NCBI GenBank assembly: GCA_021014325.1
Contig: CM037464.1
Coordinates: 6,541,127-6,605,126, forward strand
DNA from: Plazaster borealis
Taxonomy: Eukaryota; Echinodermata; Asteroidea; Forcipulatida; Labidiasteridae
DNA length: 64,000 nucleotides
Direction of reading: 5' to 3'
The notes under the pieces are model-generated. The model had not been told where the DNA came from. It saw only the letters and a list, made by a program, of their open reading frames with translations, and did no database searches. Below are positions 12,291-23,648 of the stretch, piece after piece. Every line of letters starts with the position of its first letter. Position 1 is the first letter of the stretch. The translations under genes were made by a program, and so were the position numbers.

Positions 12291-12794
12291 CTTATTACGA
12301 AATATACAAAATCTCAAAGAAGTGACTGGAATTGACACAGAATTACTTGACCCGATTTGTATGGAAAGTCGTACAATGAAACGTTTAAAGATAAAGAGAC
12401 CTATATAACTGGCCTTCATGGATAGAAACATTCTTGATGTAACTGATGTAATTAAAAACCGATCTGTCACCGAGTTCCATACAAAATACTTCCCCCATCG
12501 AGACCAGGTATTACGGGACTTGTACAGCTTCCATCCTTAAACCGGGCTGGTGTTCTCTTCCCGGCCTCTGAGGGAACAAAAGGCGCCATTTATGTGTGAC
12601 CAAAAATAGACTTCACTCCATCGTGGCATTCTGTTTTTAGCTTCTCTTTGAGATTGATAGAAATTCAGGGTCGTGGACATCTTTATTGAAAAAAGGCAAA
12701 CCGAGTGAGACTTTACACTCCGTGGAGTGAAGTATTATGGTGAAGTCTTCCCGCCATTTCTGTTTTTGGAAAGTCAATTCTTTCTTCGTATAGC
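12291..12794. other. No recognisable gene
   Basis: Contains two inverted ACTTCACTCC/GGAGTGAAGT words near 12610 and 12723. Otherwise unremarkable. Confidence 0.45.
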
Positions 12795-13441
12795 CTATTT
12801 CACTCCACTGCAGGAGGAAAGCCTCTTCACCAATTCTCCATTTCTCTCTATCCTGAGCTGTCTATTGCCAAGCAATATCCCTATATGTTCTTAGTTCATC
12901 TCTCCATCTTCTGTTTTGTCTCCCTCTTTTTCTTGTTCAGTTTCTTGGAGTCCAATTGGTTGTTTTGAATGCCCACCTTTGAGTCATACCTCCTTGCTAG
13001 GTGACCTGCCCATCTCCACTTCTTTAAGTTAATGGTCTTAATAATATACTGCACTCTTGATTTCTTTCTTCGGTCCTCATTTAGGTCTTTGGTCCTCTTT
13101 TGTCATCCTGTCCTTCTTTGTCACTATTTTATGATCTTTCCATATCCCTCTCTGTCACGCTTAGGGTTTTTTTCAAGTCGTTTGGTGGTAGTCCATGTCT
13201 AGGCGCCATAATCACTCATGTCCTCTCATATTATGATAGGGACAGGTATGATGCACTGGTCAAATACCTGCCTTTGTAGGGATATAGGAAGGGTGTGGTC
13301 TCGAAAGATGTAGCTGAGTGTGCCAAACTTCACCCAACCTAACTGGACTCCTCTCTTTATTTCCTCCCCCATTTTCTTGTTGGAGGTGATCATCTTTCCC
13401 AGAAAGATGTTTACTATCTCCAACTTTCCCTGAACAACTTT
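12795..13441 (-). pseudogene. RTE-type non-LTR retrotransposon remnant (C-terminal part of reverse transcriptase protein)
   Basis: Seen: read in reverse, 13441-13226 gives a reverse transcriptase C-terminal segment containing FLGKMITSNKKMGEEIKR, then LGWVKFGTLS, then LPISLQRQVFDQCIIPV. Further along, separate frames give KWRWAGHLARR (about 13020-12988), RWRDELRTYRDIAWQ, a stop, and AQDREKWRIGEEAF. Known: these are the conserved C-terminal blocks of RTE-like endonuclease/reverse transcriptases (YLG..I, FGKL, LK..VFDQC.LP, W.GH.AR, RW.D, A.DR..W). The blocks are in order but separated by stops and frameshifts, and the endonuclease and catalytic YxDD portions are absent. It is an old 5'-truncated insertion in antisense orientation. 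Confidence 0.85.
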
Positions 13442-14078
13442 TTCTGAAAATAAATAAGACACAACAAAAAGCACGAATACATTGTCTAATTTGACATTAC
13501 TAGCACTCAACGATTGTGAAATGAATATTGTATAAACATGAAGATGACAGAGTGTGGGTGGTGTGTGTAAAGTATACGTATTACACTTTATAGAGACGGC
13601 AGCAATTGCATTTATGGCTCGCAAACCCACCTACTTAACATGATTGTCAAATTGATGTAACTGTAGTAGAGTTGTGTGATCAAGATGACGTCATGACATC
13701 CAGGGTAGAAAGACGCCTCCGTGGGGCAATTGTTAAGTACCTTAAGTCGCTCACGTAGGCAGGGTGTGTTCGCATACGATTTTTGTCTTCATTTAGCTCA
13801 GAGCAAAACCGGAACTCGTCCTGCTATTTATTGTCATTTGTCAAAAAAAACCCAGAACCTTCAAATTTATCTTAATTCTTAAAGGGAAAGTGTATGCTAG
13901 TTTTTTTGGAAGAGTAAAAGTTGACCCCCAAAACACCGTACAACCACCCTGTTAAATATTCATCAACTTAGGTGGTCAAGCTTCAACGGCAACAGCGAGA
14001 AACGGTATACATTAATTTGAATGCAGCAATCGAAATAAGCGGGGTTGATTATTGAGGACTTCAAATGCTGGTCACGTT
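13442..14078. other. No recognisable gene
   Basis: The reverse-strand frame of the retrotransposon fragment stays open to 13630, but the sequence above 13441 shows no reverse transcriptase similarity. The rest is unremarkable. Confidence 0.5.
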
Positions 14079-14440
14079 TTAAGGCACTGAACACGTTTAG
14101 TAATTGTCAAAGACCAGTGTTCTCACTTGGTGTATCCCAACACATGCATAAAAAAACAAGCCTGTGAAAATTTGGGCTCAATTGGGCATTGAAGTTGCAA
14201 GAAAATGATGAAAGAAAAAAAACACCCTTGTTGTAGAAATTTGTGTGCTTTCAGATAAGAATAAAAACTTCTTGCAAGACGTTTTTATTATTTTAGTAAG
14301 AAATTACCTCTTTCTCAAAAACTACGTTCAGAGGGAGTCGTTTCCTACAATGTTTTATACTATCAACAGCTCTCCGTTGCTCGTTACTAAGTAAGTTTTT
14401 GTGTTAATATTTGTTTTGAGTCATTACCAAATACCTTTAA
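14079..14440. mobile_element. TTAA-bounded MITE-like element, family 1 (opposite orientation)
   Basis: Starts TTAAGGCACTGAACACGTTT and ends TCATTACCAAATACCTTTAA. It has the same interior as the copy at 7.34 kb but inverted. The right terminus has lost a few bases, and one base of the central palindrome is changed (14265-14284). Confidence 0.7.
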
Positions 14441-14724
14441 GTGACTACAACGCAAAACGGTTCGTACGTTATTCAAGAATCGTTTTCATGACTGTTTAGA
14501 TCATTGTGGCAATTGAACTATAAGCAACATTGATTTAGGAGGTCTATAAATACTTCTTTCTTCGACTTTGACAACATTTGAGAGGAAAACATTTCTCTGG
14601 AGGTTATTGTTTATAATGAATGAGTTTTCAGATTGAAAGACTTCTTTTCGATGATTACGAGTTTAATGCGTGGTACTGAATTCGTAGGTGACAAGACTAG
14701 CTTGGAATGTTTTATTTTTGTCTG

Positions 14725-15489
14725 CACTCTAAAACTTTCTGGATCAAAACTACCCCGGATCCGGGATCCCGCAGGGCCTGACCCATTTCTGGGTCAGTAT
14801 GACTCGGAATCTGTTTTAAAACATTGCTGGTTTCCAAATACTCAGCTTAGTTTCCTTTCTTTTATGCATTCATGCCTTGTTACCAATCTGTGGAGTTGTA
14901 TATAACTCATGTCGCCACTCTTCAAATCCCCTTCTAGTCATTGTTGTTATTACCACCTTCGTTTTAGTTTTATTATTATCATTTTCATTTCCCTGCAACG
15001 TATTCCTCGTTAAAATGTTAATATTTGTTTATTTGTTGCTTTTGTTTATGCTTTTATGTGTTTGTTTCGTTTTGTATTTGTCAGTGGGCATTTCAATACA
15101 AGCCTCCTTTTGGCTTCTGAAAATGCCCCCATATTGGTTTGCTCCGTATCCATTTCATTTTACTATTTTCATGTAATTATTTATTGTTTTCATTATTTAT
15201 ATATTTTTTCTCTGAATCAGTTCTTTGATTGTTTTTGATTTAAATCATTGTTCTAATTTGTTTATTGTTCTCCATTTTTTCACCAATATGGAAATAAATG
15301 TCGAGTTGAATTGATTTGAAAATGACAAAGAAATTCGCAAAAAATAACGCAGAATCCGACCTAAAATCCCATTGTTTAACCACTTTCCAGGTGAGCCTAG
15401 GTCCGGAAATGGGCCAGGCCCCCAGGACGCCCCCGGGACCCAGAGTCCGGGTCAATTCTGACCCGGGAGGGGTTTTTCTTTTTAGTGTG
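14725..15489. mobile_element. GGGTCA-rich inverted-repeat element with a 0.5-kb insertion
   Basis: The left part (14725-14812) runs CACTCTAAAACTTTCTGG then CCTGACCCATTTCTGGGTCA. The right part (about 15340-15489) runs AACGCAGAATCCGACC to GGGTCAATTCTGACCCGGGA and TTTTAGTGTG. In intact relatives the two parts adjoin, so the middle is an insertion. Confidence 0.65.
14815..15335 (+). mobile_element. Inserted fragment resembling a non-LTR retrotransposon 3' tail
   Basis: AT-rich sequence contains AAGCCTCCTTTTGGCTTCTG and ends AAATAAATGTCGAGTTGAATTGATTTGAAAATG-like A/T-rich direct GAATTG words. Many invertebrate LINE 3' ends look like this, which is recollection and not a match made here. It carries no convincing protein and interrupts a GGGTCA-rich element. 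Confidence 0.4.
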
Positions 15490-16429
15490 AGGACTGACGT
15501 TCCATCATTTATTTAGGGAGTAGCTTTCCAAACTCGAGACATAGATTGTACTGTTGACTTAATAGAGGAAGGGAGGAATGCCAAATCGGGAAACTTGACA
15601 TTTTCATGACCTATCGATTTCAGCGTAAAGTGTGAGTGTCCTTTCCGGTGAGGGGTTTTTTCTGAATCGCATCGATCGCTGGCATGTGCCAAGGCAAAAG
15701 ATTCGCAGTTTTGTTATGAACGTATAGCGATACACCTCAAGGTAGTGTTTTCATCAATTATTTATTTCAGCTCAGACAATCTGGGGTTCTTTTATGATGT
15801 CATAATCATAAATGTATCTAGGACATTACGTCATAATCTTAAAAGGCAACATGATCTACACGGTGTAATGGATGGCAGTCGCTCGGACGAGGGACAGATG
15901 TTGATATTCGCAGCTGAACGTCTGTCTCTATATTTCTTCCTTGTCGGCATCGCATTCAATCCTCATGTTATGTTTTGTGCCGATGAGTTTTCGCGCGCTG
16001 TTGGTTTTGAGCGCCAAAATGTGTTGACACTTTTTGTCCCTTCTTCCCGCCGCTAGCAGCCTGTGCGGGAAAGCAGTGTGTTTCACTTCAACACTCTGAG
16101 TGAATGTTGGCCATCAATAATTTAAAGGAACATGAGATGTTTTTAATGAGACGAAGCGGAAAGTGACCAGAGGTGATAATGATTTATCCTGTATGCAACG
16201 TGCAACTGTATTTTTCTAAAACAAAGATGTCCCGCCAGTGAGCAACACACTGATTAAAGCTGCAATGTACGGTATATATTCTCAAATTCAAAGGGAATCA
16301 AATGACTTCTTTTCATTATGAAATAATGATTGTATATCCAAAAGAAATGTTTTGTTGATTATGCCGACTGATAATTCACCGGTCATTGTATCACCAAAGT
16401 CTTGACAAAAAGGCATGGTACACCATTGT
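15490..16429. other. No recognisable gene
   Basis: A 103-codon frame (15745-16056) starts at a non-ATG codon and resembles nothing known to me. No repeats stand out. Confidence 0.45.
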
Positions 16430-16480
16430 TATTAGTGTTGTTGTTGCTGTTGTTGTTGTTGTTGTTGTTGTTGCTGTAAG
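16430..16480. repeat. (TTG)n microsatellite
   Basis: Runs of TTG with a few CTG interruptions. A matching (CAA)n run lies 230 bases on, so the two could pair. Confidence 0.85.
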
Positions 16481-16699
16481 ACGAGTATCGCGCAATTAAG
16501 ATATTTCTTACGTCACTTTCTAGAGGTTGGATCTATTTATAGTTGCAAGAGTAGTTTTTTTTTTCACTATCAAGTAAATACCTGCAATCGGAAGCGTCAA
16601 GATCCCATAATATCCCATTGTACTAATAATGGGTAACAATACAGATATAATGAGGATATGTGCACGCCATTCAACCTTTTGTTGTATCAACCAACTTGC

Positions 16700-16775
16700 A
16701 ATAACAACAACAACAACAACAATGACAGCAACAACAACAATAACAAGGACAACAAGAAGAACGTCAACAACAACG
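16700..16775. repeat. (CAA)n microsatellite
   Basis: CAACAACAACAACAACAACA with interruptions is complementary to the TTG run at 16430-16480. Confidence 0.85.
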
Positions 16776-16854
16776 TGAATCAGCAATTTTTTCTTCAGAA
16801 GCAAAATGTAAACCCATGAAAGTCTATAATTCGGTGTCGTGTGACGCAAAAGGG

Positions 16855-17030
16855 GGAACCAGGTTGGCTCAGTGGTTTCTTTTCCAGTCTTTCGCATCTG
16901 TCTTTCCCTGCCTTGCACCTCTAAGTCCCCGGTTCGAATCCCACATCAGACCGGGGCCTTGCAAGTTGAATTGGGTTACACTTCGGTAACACGTAAGACG
17001 TTTTTCTAACAGCCCATGAAAACATGTGAA
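16855..17030 (+). mobile_element. tRNA-derived SINE-like repeat
   Basis: An A-box-like TTGGCTCAGTGG (about 16864) and a B-box GGTTCGAATCC (16931-16941) are in tRNA order, though about 65 bases apart. Downstream TTGGGTTACACTTCGGTAAC is a typical non-tRNA SINE body. The anticodon region does not fold, so it is not a functional tRNA. Confidence 0.6.
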
Positions 17031-18265
17031 TATTTAGAATAATGTGGATTCCTTTTTTGTTTCTTGGAGACCGCCTGGAACTGCTTGCTTGTTAATTGCC
17101 TTGTGACACATGGCCCTCCATAGTCATTGTAAAAACGACATATACACTTTGGATCCTCGTAGAATGTCTCGTAAGTTTGTGGTAATTGATGAAATGGGGC
17201 GAGATCAAGGCCTATTTAATTTGTTTATTAATAAGCTAAAAAGACAATGTAATCTTGGTATAATGAACTAATTTGTCCAGACAGATGTTTTAATTAAAAT
17301 TTCATTAAATTCCAATCGTGTTGTCTCGGGGTAGAGTTTTACTAATCGCAGTGTAACAATCCTCGAATGCGTCACCGATCGTGATTTTGTAGTTGTCTTT
17401 TCATTATGTCGATTGTTAGTTATGATTAAAAGCTAGGACGTACAATGTAGTGTAGAATTAAAAGCAAAGACAAGTGAGAATGTGGATCGGTAAAAAAAGC
17501 ACTACTGAGCGCCAAAAACTCCGCTAAAAGCACGACAGGTTAACGTTCCAGATCGCAGGTACAAATCCCGTTGTAGTAATTATTTTGACTGTGTAATAAT
17601 GATCATTGGTTAATCGTCGGACTCGTTGACGGCCTGACAGGACCTCTATCGTCAGAATGCTTCTCAGACGGGGGTATATAACTCTGCTACGAGCCTCTAT
17701 TTAGAAAGATATCATAAATCCGCTTCAGCCCACCACGAGCCTATAAATGTCAAAGCCCGCAAGCCAGGAAATTGTCTTATTTGCATTAAGCCGAGAACGT
17801 CGTCAGAAGCGAGCAGGCCGTGAGAAATGATCCATTCCTCCTAATTTTTCTCATCAATCCTTTCATTCCTGTCTCTTGTCTCTTGCCAATCAAATGTCAC
17901 CCCAGAGACGGGGGGGGGGGGTGGTGGAAGAGAAAAGTCAGGTTCAATCACAGACCCTTGGGGCTCCTCTTGGAATATAATAAACAAAACCTCGATTGAA
18001 AAAAAAATTGCTTTATATTAGTTTTGAAGCGGGGACCTGCACTCGACTTCCAACGGATCAGTTTTGGTTTTGTATGGCTTCTTTTTTTCTGGTCTCTACC
18101 GTCACCAACTTGATGACCTGCCCATCATCCATCGCTAACTGACGCTATCGCAATCTCGGCTATCTCTCCAAAATGCTCTTGCTGTTATATCTCAACATTC
18201 CATAGTCTAAACAGCAAAATTTAAAGACTACGTATACGGGATTGTTAATATACTTAAAACAAAAA
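17031..18265. other. No recognisable gene
   Basis: Contains a G-run near 17911-17920 and A/T-rich DNA. No element ends or domains were identified. Confidence 0.5.
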
Positions 18266-18473
18266 CAATTCCGGGTCAGAATTTATCCAGATCTGGGTCC
18301 CGTTGGGCCTGACCCATTTCTGGGTTAGTATGACCCGGAATCTATGTCAAAATGACCCGGAAATGGGTCGAGTTGACGCAGGATCCTAATAACAATCCAA
18401 TCTGTTGACCAGTTTCCGGGTCAGCTTGGCCCAGAATTGAGTCAGGCTCCCCTGGGACCCGGAATCCGGGTCA
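18266..18473. mobile_element. Truncated GGGTCA-rich element
   Basis: It begins AATTCCGGGTCAGAATTTAT, has CCTGACCCATTTCTGGGTTA and ends CCCGGAATCCGGGTCA. The expected terminal stretch is missing, because a 167-bp-period tandem array starts exactly at that point. Confidence 0.6.
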
Positions 18474-18860
18474 AGGTAGACATTCGCTGTACAAACCTAT
18501 GTGAATGTCCTATATCCAATATTGATGTGCAAGGTAGACATTCGTTGTACAAACCGATGTGAATGTCCAATATCCAATATCGATGTACTAGACATTCGCT
18601 GTACAAACCTATGTGAATGTCCAATATCCAATACCGAGTAAGGTAGACATTCGCTGTACAAACCTATGTGAATGTCCTATATCCAATATTGATGTGCAAG
18701 GTAGACATTCGTTGTACAAACCGATGTGAATGTCCAATATCCAATATCGATGTACTAGACATTCGCTGTACAAACCTATGTGAATGTCCAATATCCAATA
18801 TCGAGTAAGGTAGACATTCGCTGTACAAACCTATGTGAATGTCCAATGTCCAATATGAAA
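18474..18860. repeat. Hairpin satellite with a 167-bp higher-order unit
   Basis: Seven tandem units of about 50-58 bp start GTAGACATTCGCTGTACAAA. Each carries the inverted pair GACATTC/GAATGTC separated by 17 bases. Units 1-3 repeat as units 4-6 with a 167-bp step (18474 to 18641) and a seventh partial unit follows. The apparent reading frames in it are only the repeat. Confidence 0.85.
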
Positions 18861-19082
18861 CTAACTTTACTGTCATCGATGTAAGACACCTTTAATAATC
18901 ACCCGCTTTTTCTGCAATTACCACCGCCCTTAATATTTGTTGGGTATGATTGAAAACAGTGCCAGTGGATGTGTCAAACTATGTTTGTATTGAGTATATA
19001 GGAAGAAGTCGGCAATAATGATGGTATTTTTTTAAGGGCATGCTCACATCAAGAGCACCACCATAAGACAAGCAGAATATTT

Positions 19083-19380
19083 TGTAGTTTTATATAGCGC
19101 TTTATCTACGATCATTTTAAAGCGCTTATCAATGTTTATTTTCATACAGATTGTTGAAGTTTTTGAATTGAGTTTTTAAATTTAATGCAGCACCTTATAA
19201 GGGTTTACAAGGTGCTGCGGCGCATTCAGCAGCCATTGCCACAACCACCGGGCAGACCCCTTTTCTTGGCGACAAGTTAGTTATAACGACGGGACCAACG
19301 GCTTTACGTCCCATCCGAAGGACTCAGCAATAACGGTTAAGTGTCTTGCTTAAGAATATCTCAACCGACCGATCCAATAA
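19083..19380. mobile_element. SINE-like dispersed repeat with a conserved hairpin
   Basis: It starts TTTATATAGCGCTTTATCTA and contains the hairpin CAGCACCTTATAA/TTACAAGGTGCTG (19188-19216), then CCGGGCAGACCCCTTTTCTT and TTTACGTCCCATCCGAAGGA. The same order occurs at 41.46-41.70 kb. Confidence 0.55.
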
Positions 19381-19456
19381 TGAAAAAAGGGAAATCAAAG
19401 AAAGAATGATTGGACATTTATGTTTTACGTACTAAATGTGATGATGACTATATATA

Positions 19457-20170
19457 GACTGTGCAAGTCTCGCGCACATTTGAACTTCCGGGACCATTGT
19501 GGCCCCAACCATATGGAGATTTACGTGGGTAAGATTTTGTTTTGTCAATTATTTTAGTTTAACGTGGTTTATGACCATGAAAAATAAATATGTTGTTGGG
19601 AATGTAATACTTAGTTATAAAAAATATGAAAGTAACATCAATTCAACAACATAACGAAGAAAACCAGATAATTAAACTTGACCTCAGCTTCCGGTTACTG
19701 CAAAAAACTAAGAATTTTGTGCTCACCTCCGATCACAAAACTTATGTAAACGCTTGTTTTGGATGCGCGATGATAATCGCCAGATGCTGTAATTGCAACG
19801 CGAAGCCTTTTCATAGCAGTCTATGATTGTTGAGGCGTCAGCGTCCTCTAAAAACTGCGTCAAGCGTTAATTTTACGCCCGTGAGACCTTCGCGAATCCG
19901 CGTAAGTGGTTTCTGAAAAGTTAAGATCAATAAGCATCCTTGTCCCAGAGTTTTAATTTTGTTTCAATAATAATTAACACATTATTTGTGTAAAAATTAT
20001 TTGTATTTATTATAAAAACTAAAACTGATTATATAAACTGAAATGAGTATTTTTGTTGTTCAGAGTTTGTCATTAGATATAATTTAAAACGAAGATTTGA
20101 TTTTTATAAAAAACAAAGTTCTTCGTTTGACGTGTTTTCTCGTTCCGATACGCGCGAGACTTGCACAGTC
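19457..20170 (+). mobile_element. TA-flanked terminal-inverted-repeat element (GACTGTGCAAG family), longest copy
   Basis: Starts GACTGTGCAAGTCTCGCGC and ends GCGCGAGACTTGCACAGTC, an almost perfect inverted pair, with TA on each side. It shares ACTTCCGGGACCATTGTGG with its relatives. No transposase ORF is visible in the 714 bp. Confidence 0.7.
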
Positions 20171-21148
20171 TAATGTTTTGCCGTAAAATCTACTTCAACT
20201 GATATGAAGATATTTATGATGTGTACAATAGTTTAGTTGATGCATTTATACTGGTCATGGTTCAACACTTTATGGTGGGTGTTAATGACGCGGTACGATG
20301 CGTGTAGTATCCATCAATCGAAATACGTGGACGGTACCTTTCTGTGATGACACATGCCATTTAAACACACTGACTGTCGTTTCATTCACAATGTCATTAT
20401 CCGATTCAGCAAGGTCGCTCGCTCGCTCGTTTCAATAAGATTCCGATTCAATTTCGAGTCAATTTTAACAGGTATGCCAAGAGAAGAAGAAACAAAAATC
20501 GATCCCGATTTCTGCCAGTGTGAACATGATATTACCATGCCTTTTTCACTCGTCTTAAAATAGCACTTGATCAACCTTGATCAAACCGCTACCCTTTTAC
20601 ATCAAGGAGACGCGCGTGCTTTTGCTAGTCTAACCTTTACCGTAAAACTCTACCCACGCCCCCTTCGGACAATATAGCCGCTTCTTACTTTCATTTCCTG
20701 CTGAATTAATTTTTAATTTGTGGACAAAACACCTTCTCGTCGACCATTCATTTATTTTTGCAAAGGGCAAAGTTGGTTCAATTTAACACCATACAATAAT
20801 GAAATTATTATTGGCGTAAGTCCTGCACACTATCACCACTACTATTGCTCAAAACTACTATTGCTCAAAACAAATAAATAGCATCGGAAAAGACTACATT
20901 TATGGCTTTTTCATAGTCCGCATTACCGGGACAAACATTTGAAGGACTTGTTCATAAGTCTAACTTTAAATAAGCACGTGTATGGACATGCAGATAATCC
21001 AGGACAAAACATAAAGTGTTTTTTCCCGTAGTTTGACCTCCCAATTGGATGACATTTCCACAGGTTGATTGTATGGTTTTTGATATTAAGTACCATACAA
21101 AAAAGTAGAATGAGTTGCTCTTCTAAAAACACATGGTGTATTGTCCCT
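20171..21148. other. No recognisable gene
   Basis: A near-perfect duplication of TACTATTGCTCAAAAC lies near 20841-20871. Otherwise nothing was identified. Confidence 0.5.
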
Positions 21149-21538
21149 TTAAAGGCATCGTAGACGTTTGGTATTTGGAGCCTATTGTTTGTTTCAAACC
21201 TATATAGTTGTAGATATATACCATAAAACAAACCTGTGAAAATTTCATTTCAAAAGGTGGTAGCGTTTTTGAGATATTGCCGAAAATCACGAGCGGTTAT
21301 GTTCACGCAGGAAGAATAATCTGCATTGATATACACACTCTAAGAAGCGTTTACGCGTAACGCTTCTCAGATTCGGATGTTTTGGGGGATAAAACGTGAT
21401 ATATATTTCCGTAACCGCAGTACTTCCAAGTGAAAAGTTTCTCAAAATGCATTATACTTTACAAAGCTGCTGTACTTCTTACCAAGTAAGTTTGTATTGC
21501 CAATCAGAGTCATTACTAAACGTGTACGATGCCTTTAA
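21149..21538. mobile_element. TTAA-bounded MITE-like element, family 2
   Basis: Ends TTAAAGGCATCGTAGACGTT and AAACGTGTACGATGCCTTTAA are inverted repeats. The interior has AAAGGTGGTAGCGTTTTTGA and GAAGCGTTTACGCGTAACGC, so it has a central hairpin. Confidence 0.65.
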
Positions 21539-22245
21539 GTAGTTTGGGCATTGCCTTCCGCAACTCGTATTGGCCTACACGTAGTCATAATCCAGTATCA
21601 CTGATACTGTGGAGGGACCATTTGGCTGTTGGGCAGTTGCGGTCATCAACCGTCTGCAAAGATTACCTAAAACTAGCAAACAAAAATCTTTTCTCGGTGA
21701 GCATCATCATTATCTTGTGCTATTTCAAGGTTTGTGATTGCGATCAGGAGTTTCTCTCCTCCACCAGCTCGACAATTATTGCCCGATTCTCACATTTCCA
21801 TTACTAATAATTGTGAAGGAGCGTTTAGATCGTAGTGATTACTGTTCCAAGGCAGTTCATTTATCAATAACAATCACAAGTTTATCGATCGACGACTCTT
21901 CCATGTCTTATTTCTGTGACAAGAATGTTGAACAGTCAAAAGGAGGGTGAGCTTTTCGTCGTCTTTTAATAAAATAATATAATAGACATTTGTATAACGC
22001 ATATTGCAAAAAGCCTGTAAGCGCTGAAACATTATAACAAAATTAACAAAACTAAGTATAGGGTAAATAGAAAAACACATAAACAAAGAATTAACTATCA
22101 CACAAAAGGCTAACTTAAACAATTGAGTTTTCCACCTGGACTTAGTATCAACATTGTGAGAAGTGCGAATATTGAGGGGAAGATTGTTCCATATAGGGAA
22201 GAAGCAGCATAAGAAAAGGATCTTTTCACGGGTATCTCCAGCCAT
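21539..22245. other. No recognisable gene; possible dispersed repeat
   Basis: The AT-rich part from 21960 (ACATTTGTATAACGCATATT, AAAGCCTGTAAGCGCTGAAA) has the look of a dispersed repeat but has no second copy in this window. Confidence 0.35.
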
Positions 22246-22498
22246 ACACACTCTGAAAACTCCCGGGTCGGAATTGATCCGGATTTCGGGCACCAGGGGG
22301 CTTGACCATTTCTTGGTATGTACAGGCTGACTGGTTGAACAAAATGAATTTTAACTGGGATTTGGCGTCAGTTTGACCCATTTCTTTGTAATGTTGACAC
22401 GTATAAGCCTATTCCGGGTCATACTGACCCAGAAATGAGTCAGACCCAACGGGACCCGGATCTGGGTCATTTTCTGACCCGGAAGTTTTTTGAGTGCA
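22246..22498. mobile_element. GGGTCA-rich inverted-repeat element, near full length
   Basis: Left end CACACTCTGAAAACTCCCGG and right end CTGACCCGGAAGTTTTTTGA form an imperfect terminal inverted repeat. The interior is made of alternating GGGTCA and TGACCC words. At about 250 bp with no ORF it fits a MITE. Confidence 0.65.
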
Positions 22499-22709
22499 GT
22501 ACAGTGATAGTTCCTGGTCGAATTCGTTGGTTTCATTACAAAAAGGATTCAAAATAAAAAATAATAATAAATCACAAAACAAATGTGAAAGATTGTGTGC
22601 ATGAATGGTAAAGATTTTTTTCTAATGGAAGATTTTTTAAATCTGTGCTGTTTATAAACTTTTAAAAAAGAGAGTGTGTGGGAGACTTCTGGTGACAAGT
22701 AATTACATC

Positions 22710-22797
22710 GCTCTAAGTCAATGTACGCATGCACAGGGCTACGTAAACACAGGATTTCACTGTAAAGTCTGCTGCCACCTAGCGTTCCAAAGTCTCA
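22710..22797. mobile_element. Half copy of the GGTGGCAGCAGAC foldback element
   Basis: GTACGCATGCACAGGGCTAC then GTAAAGTCTGCTGCCACCTA match the loop and right arm of the element at 36.27 kb. The left arm is missing. Confidence 0.5.
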
Positions 22798-23648
22798 TAC
22801 TGGTTGTTGCAAACTGCTCACCAACCAAAATGACCTGTGGTATAAATGTACAAATTATCGATGGCCTCATGTTTCGACCCTATTGCGGAGTCTTTCTCAA
22901 AGGCTTTGAACTAATGTGAACAAATTTCCTGAAATACCGCCCTCGTGTGCGCGAAAAAGGGGTCCTGCAAGACTCACAGATGTTGTCAAAACAAAATAAA
23001 ATGCTTTACACAAAGTTCCTGGCACAGCATTGACCATTGTTCAGCTTTTCACGGAAACTTAACCACACATGGCTCCATTCAACTTGATAAATATTTGCAT
23101 GGTGTGTGACAGAAAACAAGAGAAGTGGAATGAAATTAATTTTTTGGTATAGCTTGGGGCAACAATTGATTTGATTTTTTGTTTTGTTCCACAATAAGAA
23201 CATATCCCCATCCTCCCTGGGGAGGGTTACATCAATATTTTATATAATACAAACACAGTTTACACCACGACAGAGGTGTTAGCCGAGAGCAATCAGTGTA
23301 AAATACACCGGTGTGAATTTCCGGCAATAAAAATGCACGTGGCAAGAATTCTAAGTTTAGTATTACAAAAAAGATGAAACTGTCGTCTGGTTTAGCATGA
23401 CAAAGCACCTGCCCTATTGCTAAGTATCATCAAAACGGAATATAAACGGAGGCTGGTTGTTATTACTATGCAATAAACAAACCACGGGTTTTATTAAAAA
23501 TAAACAAATGGTGCCAGACTAATAGTATAGGTGATGGTTTCATTTCGTTATCAAGATGTAGATAAACGTAAAGGTGTGAAGTGGAGCATTTTCATCGGTT
23601 GTTGTGTTCTTTGGTTTCAATTCTGAAATCTCACTGATTATAAGCTTC
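22798..23648. other. No recognisable gene
   Basis: AT-rich sequence without clear repeats or domains. Confidence 0.5.

Noticed and set aside
16520..16918. 132-codon reverse frame with a Val-rich stretch
   Set aside because: The Val/Leu run is a translation of the (CAA)n microsatellite, and the rest overlaps a SINE-like repeat.
18442..18876. Reverse frames encoding repeated HIGLYSECL-type peptides
   Set aside because: They are a translation of the 167-bp satellite.
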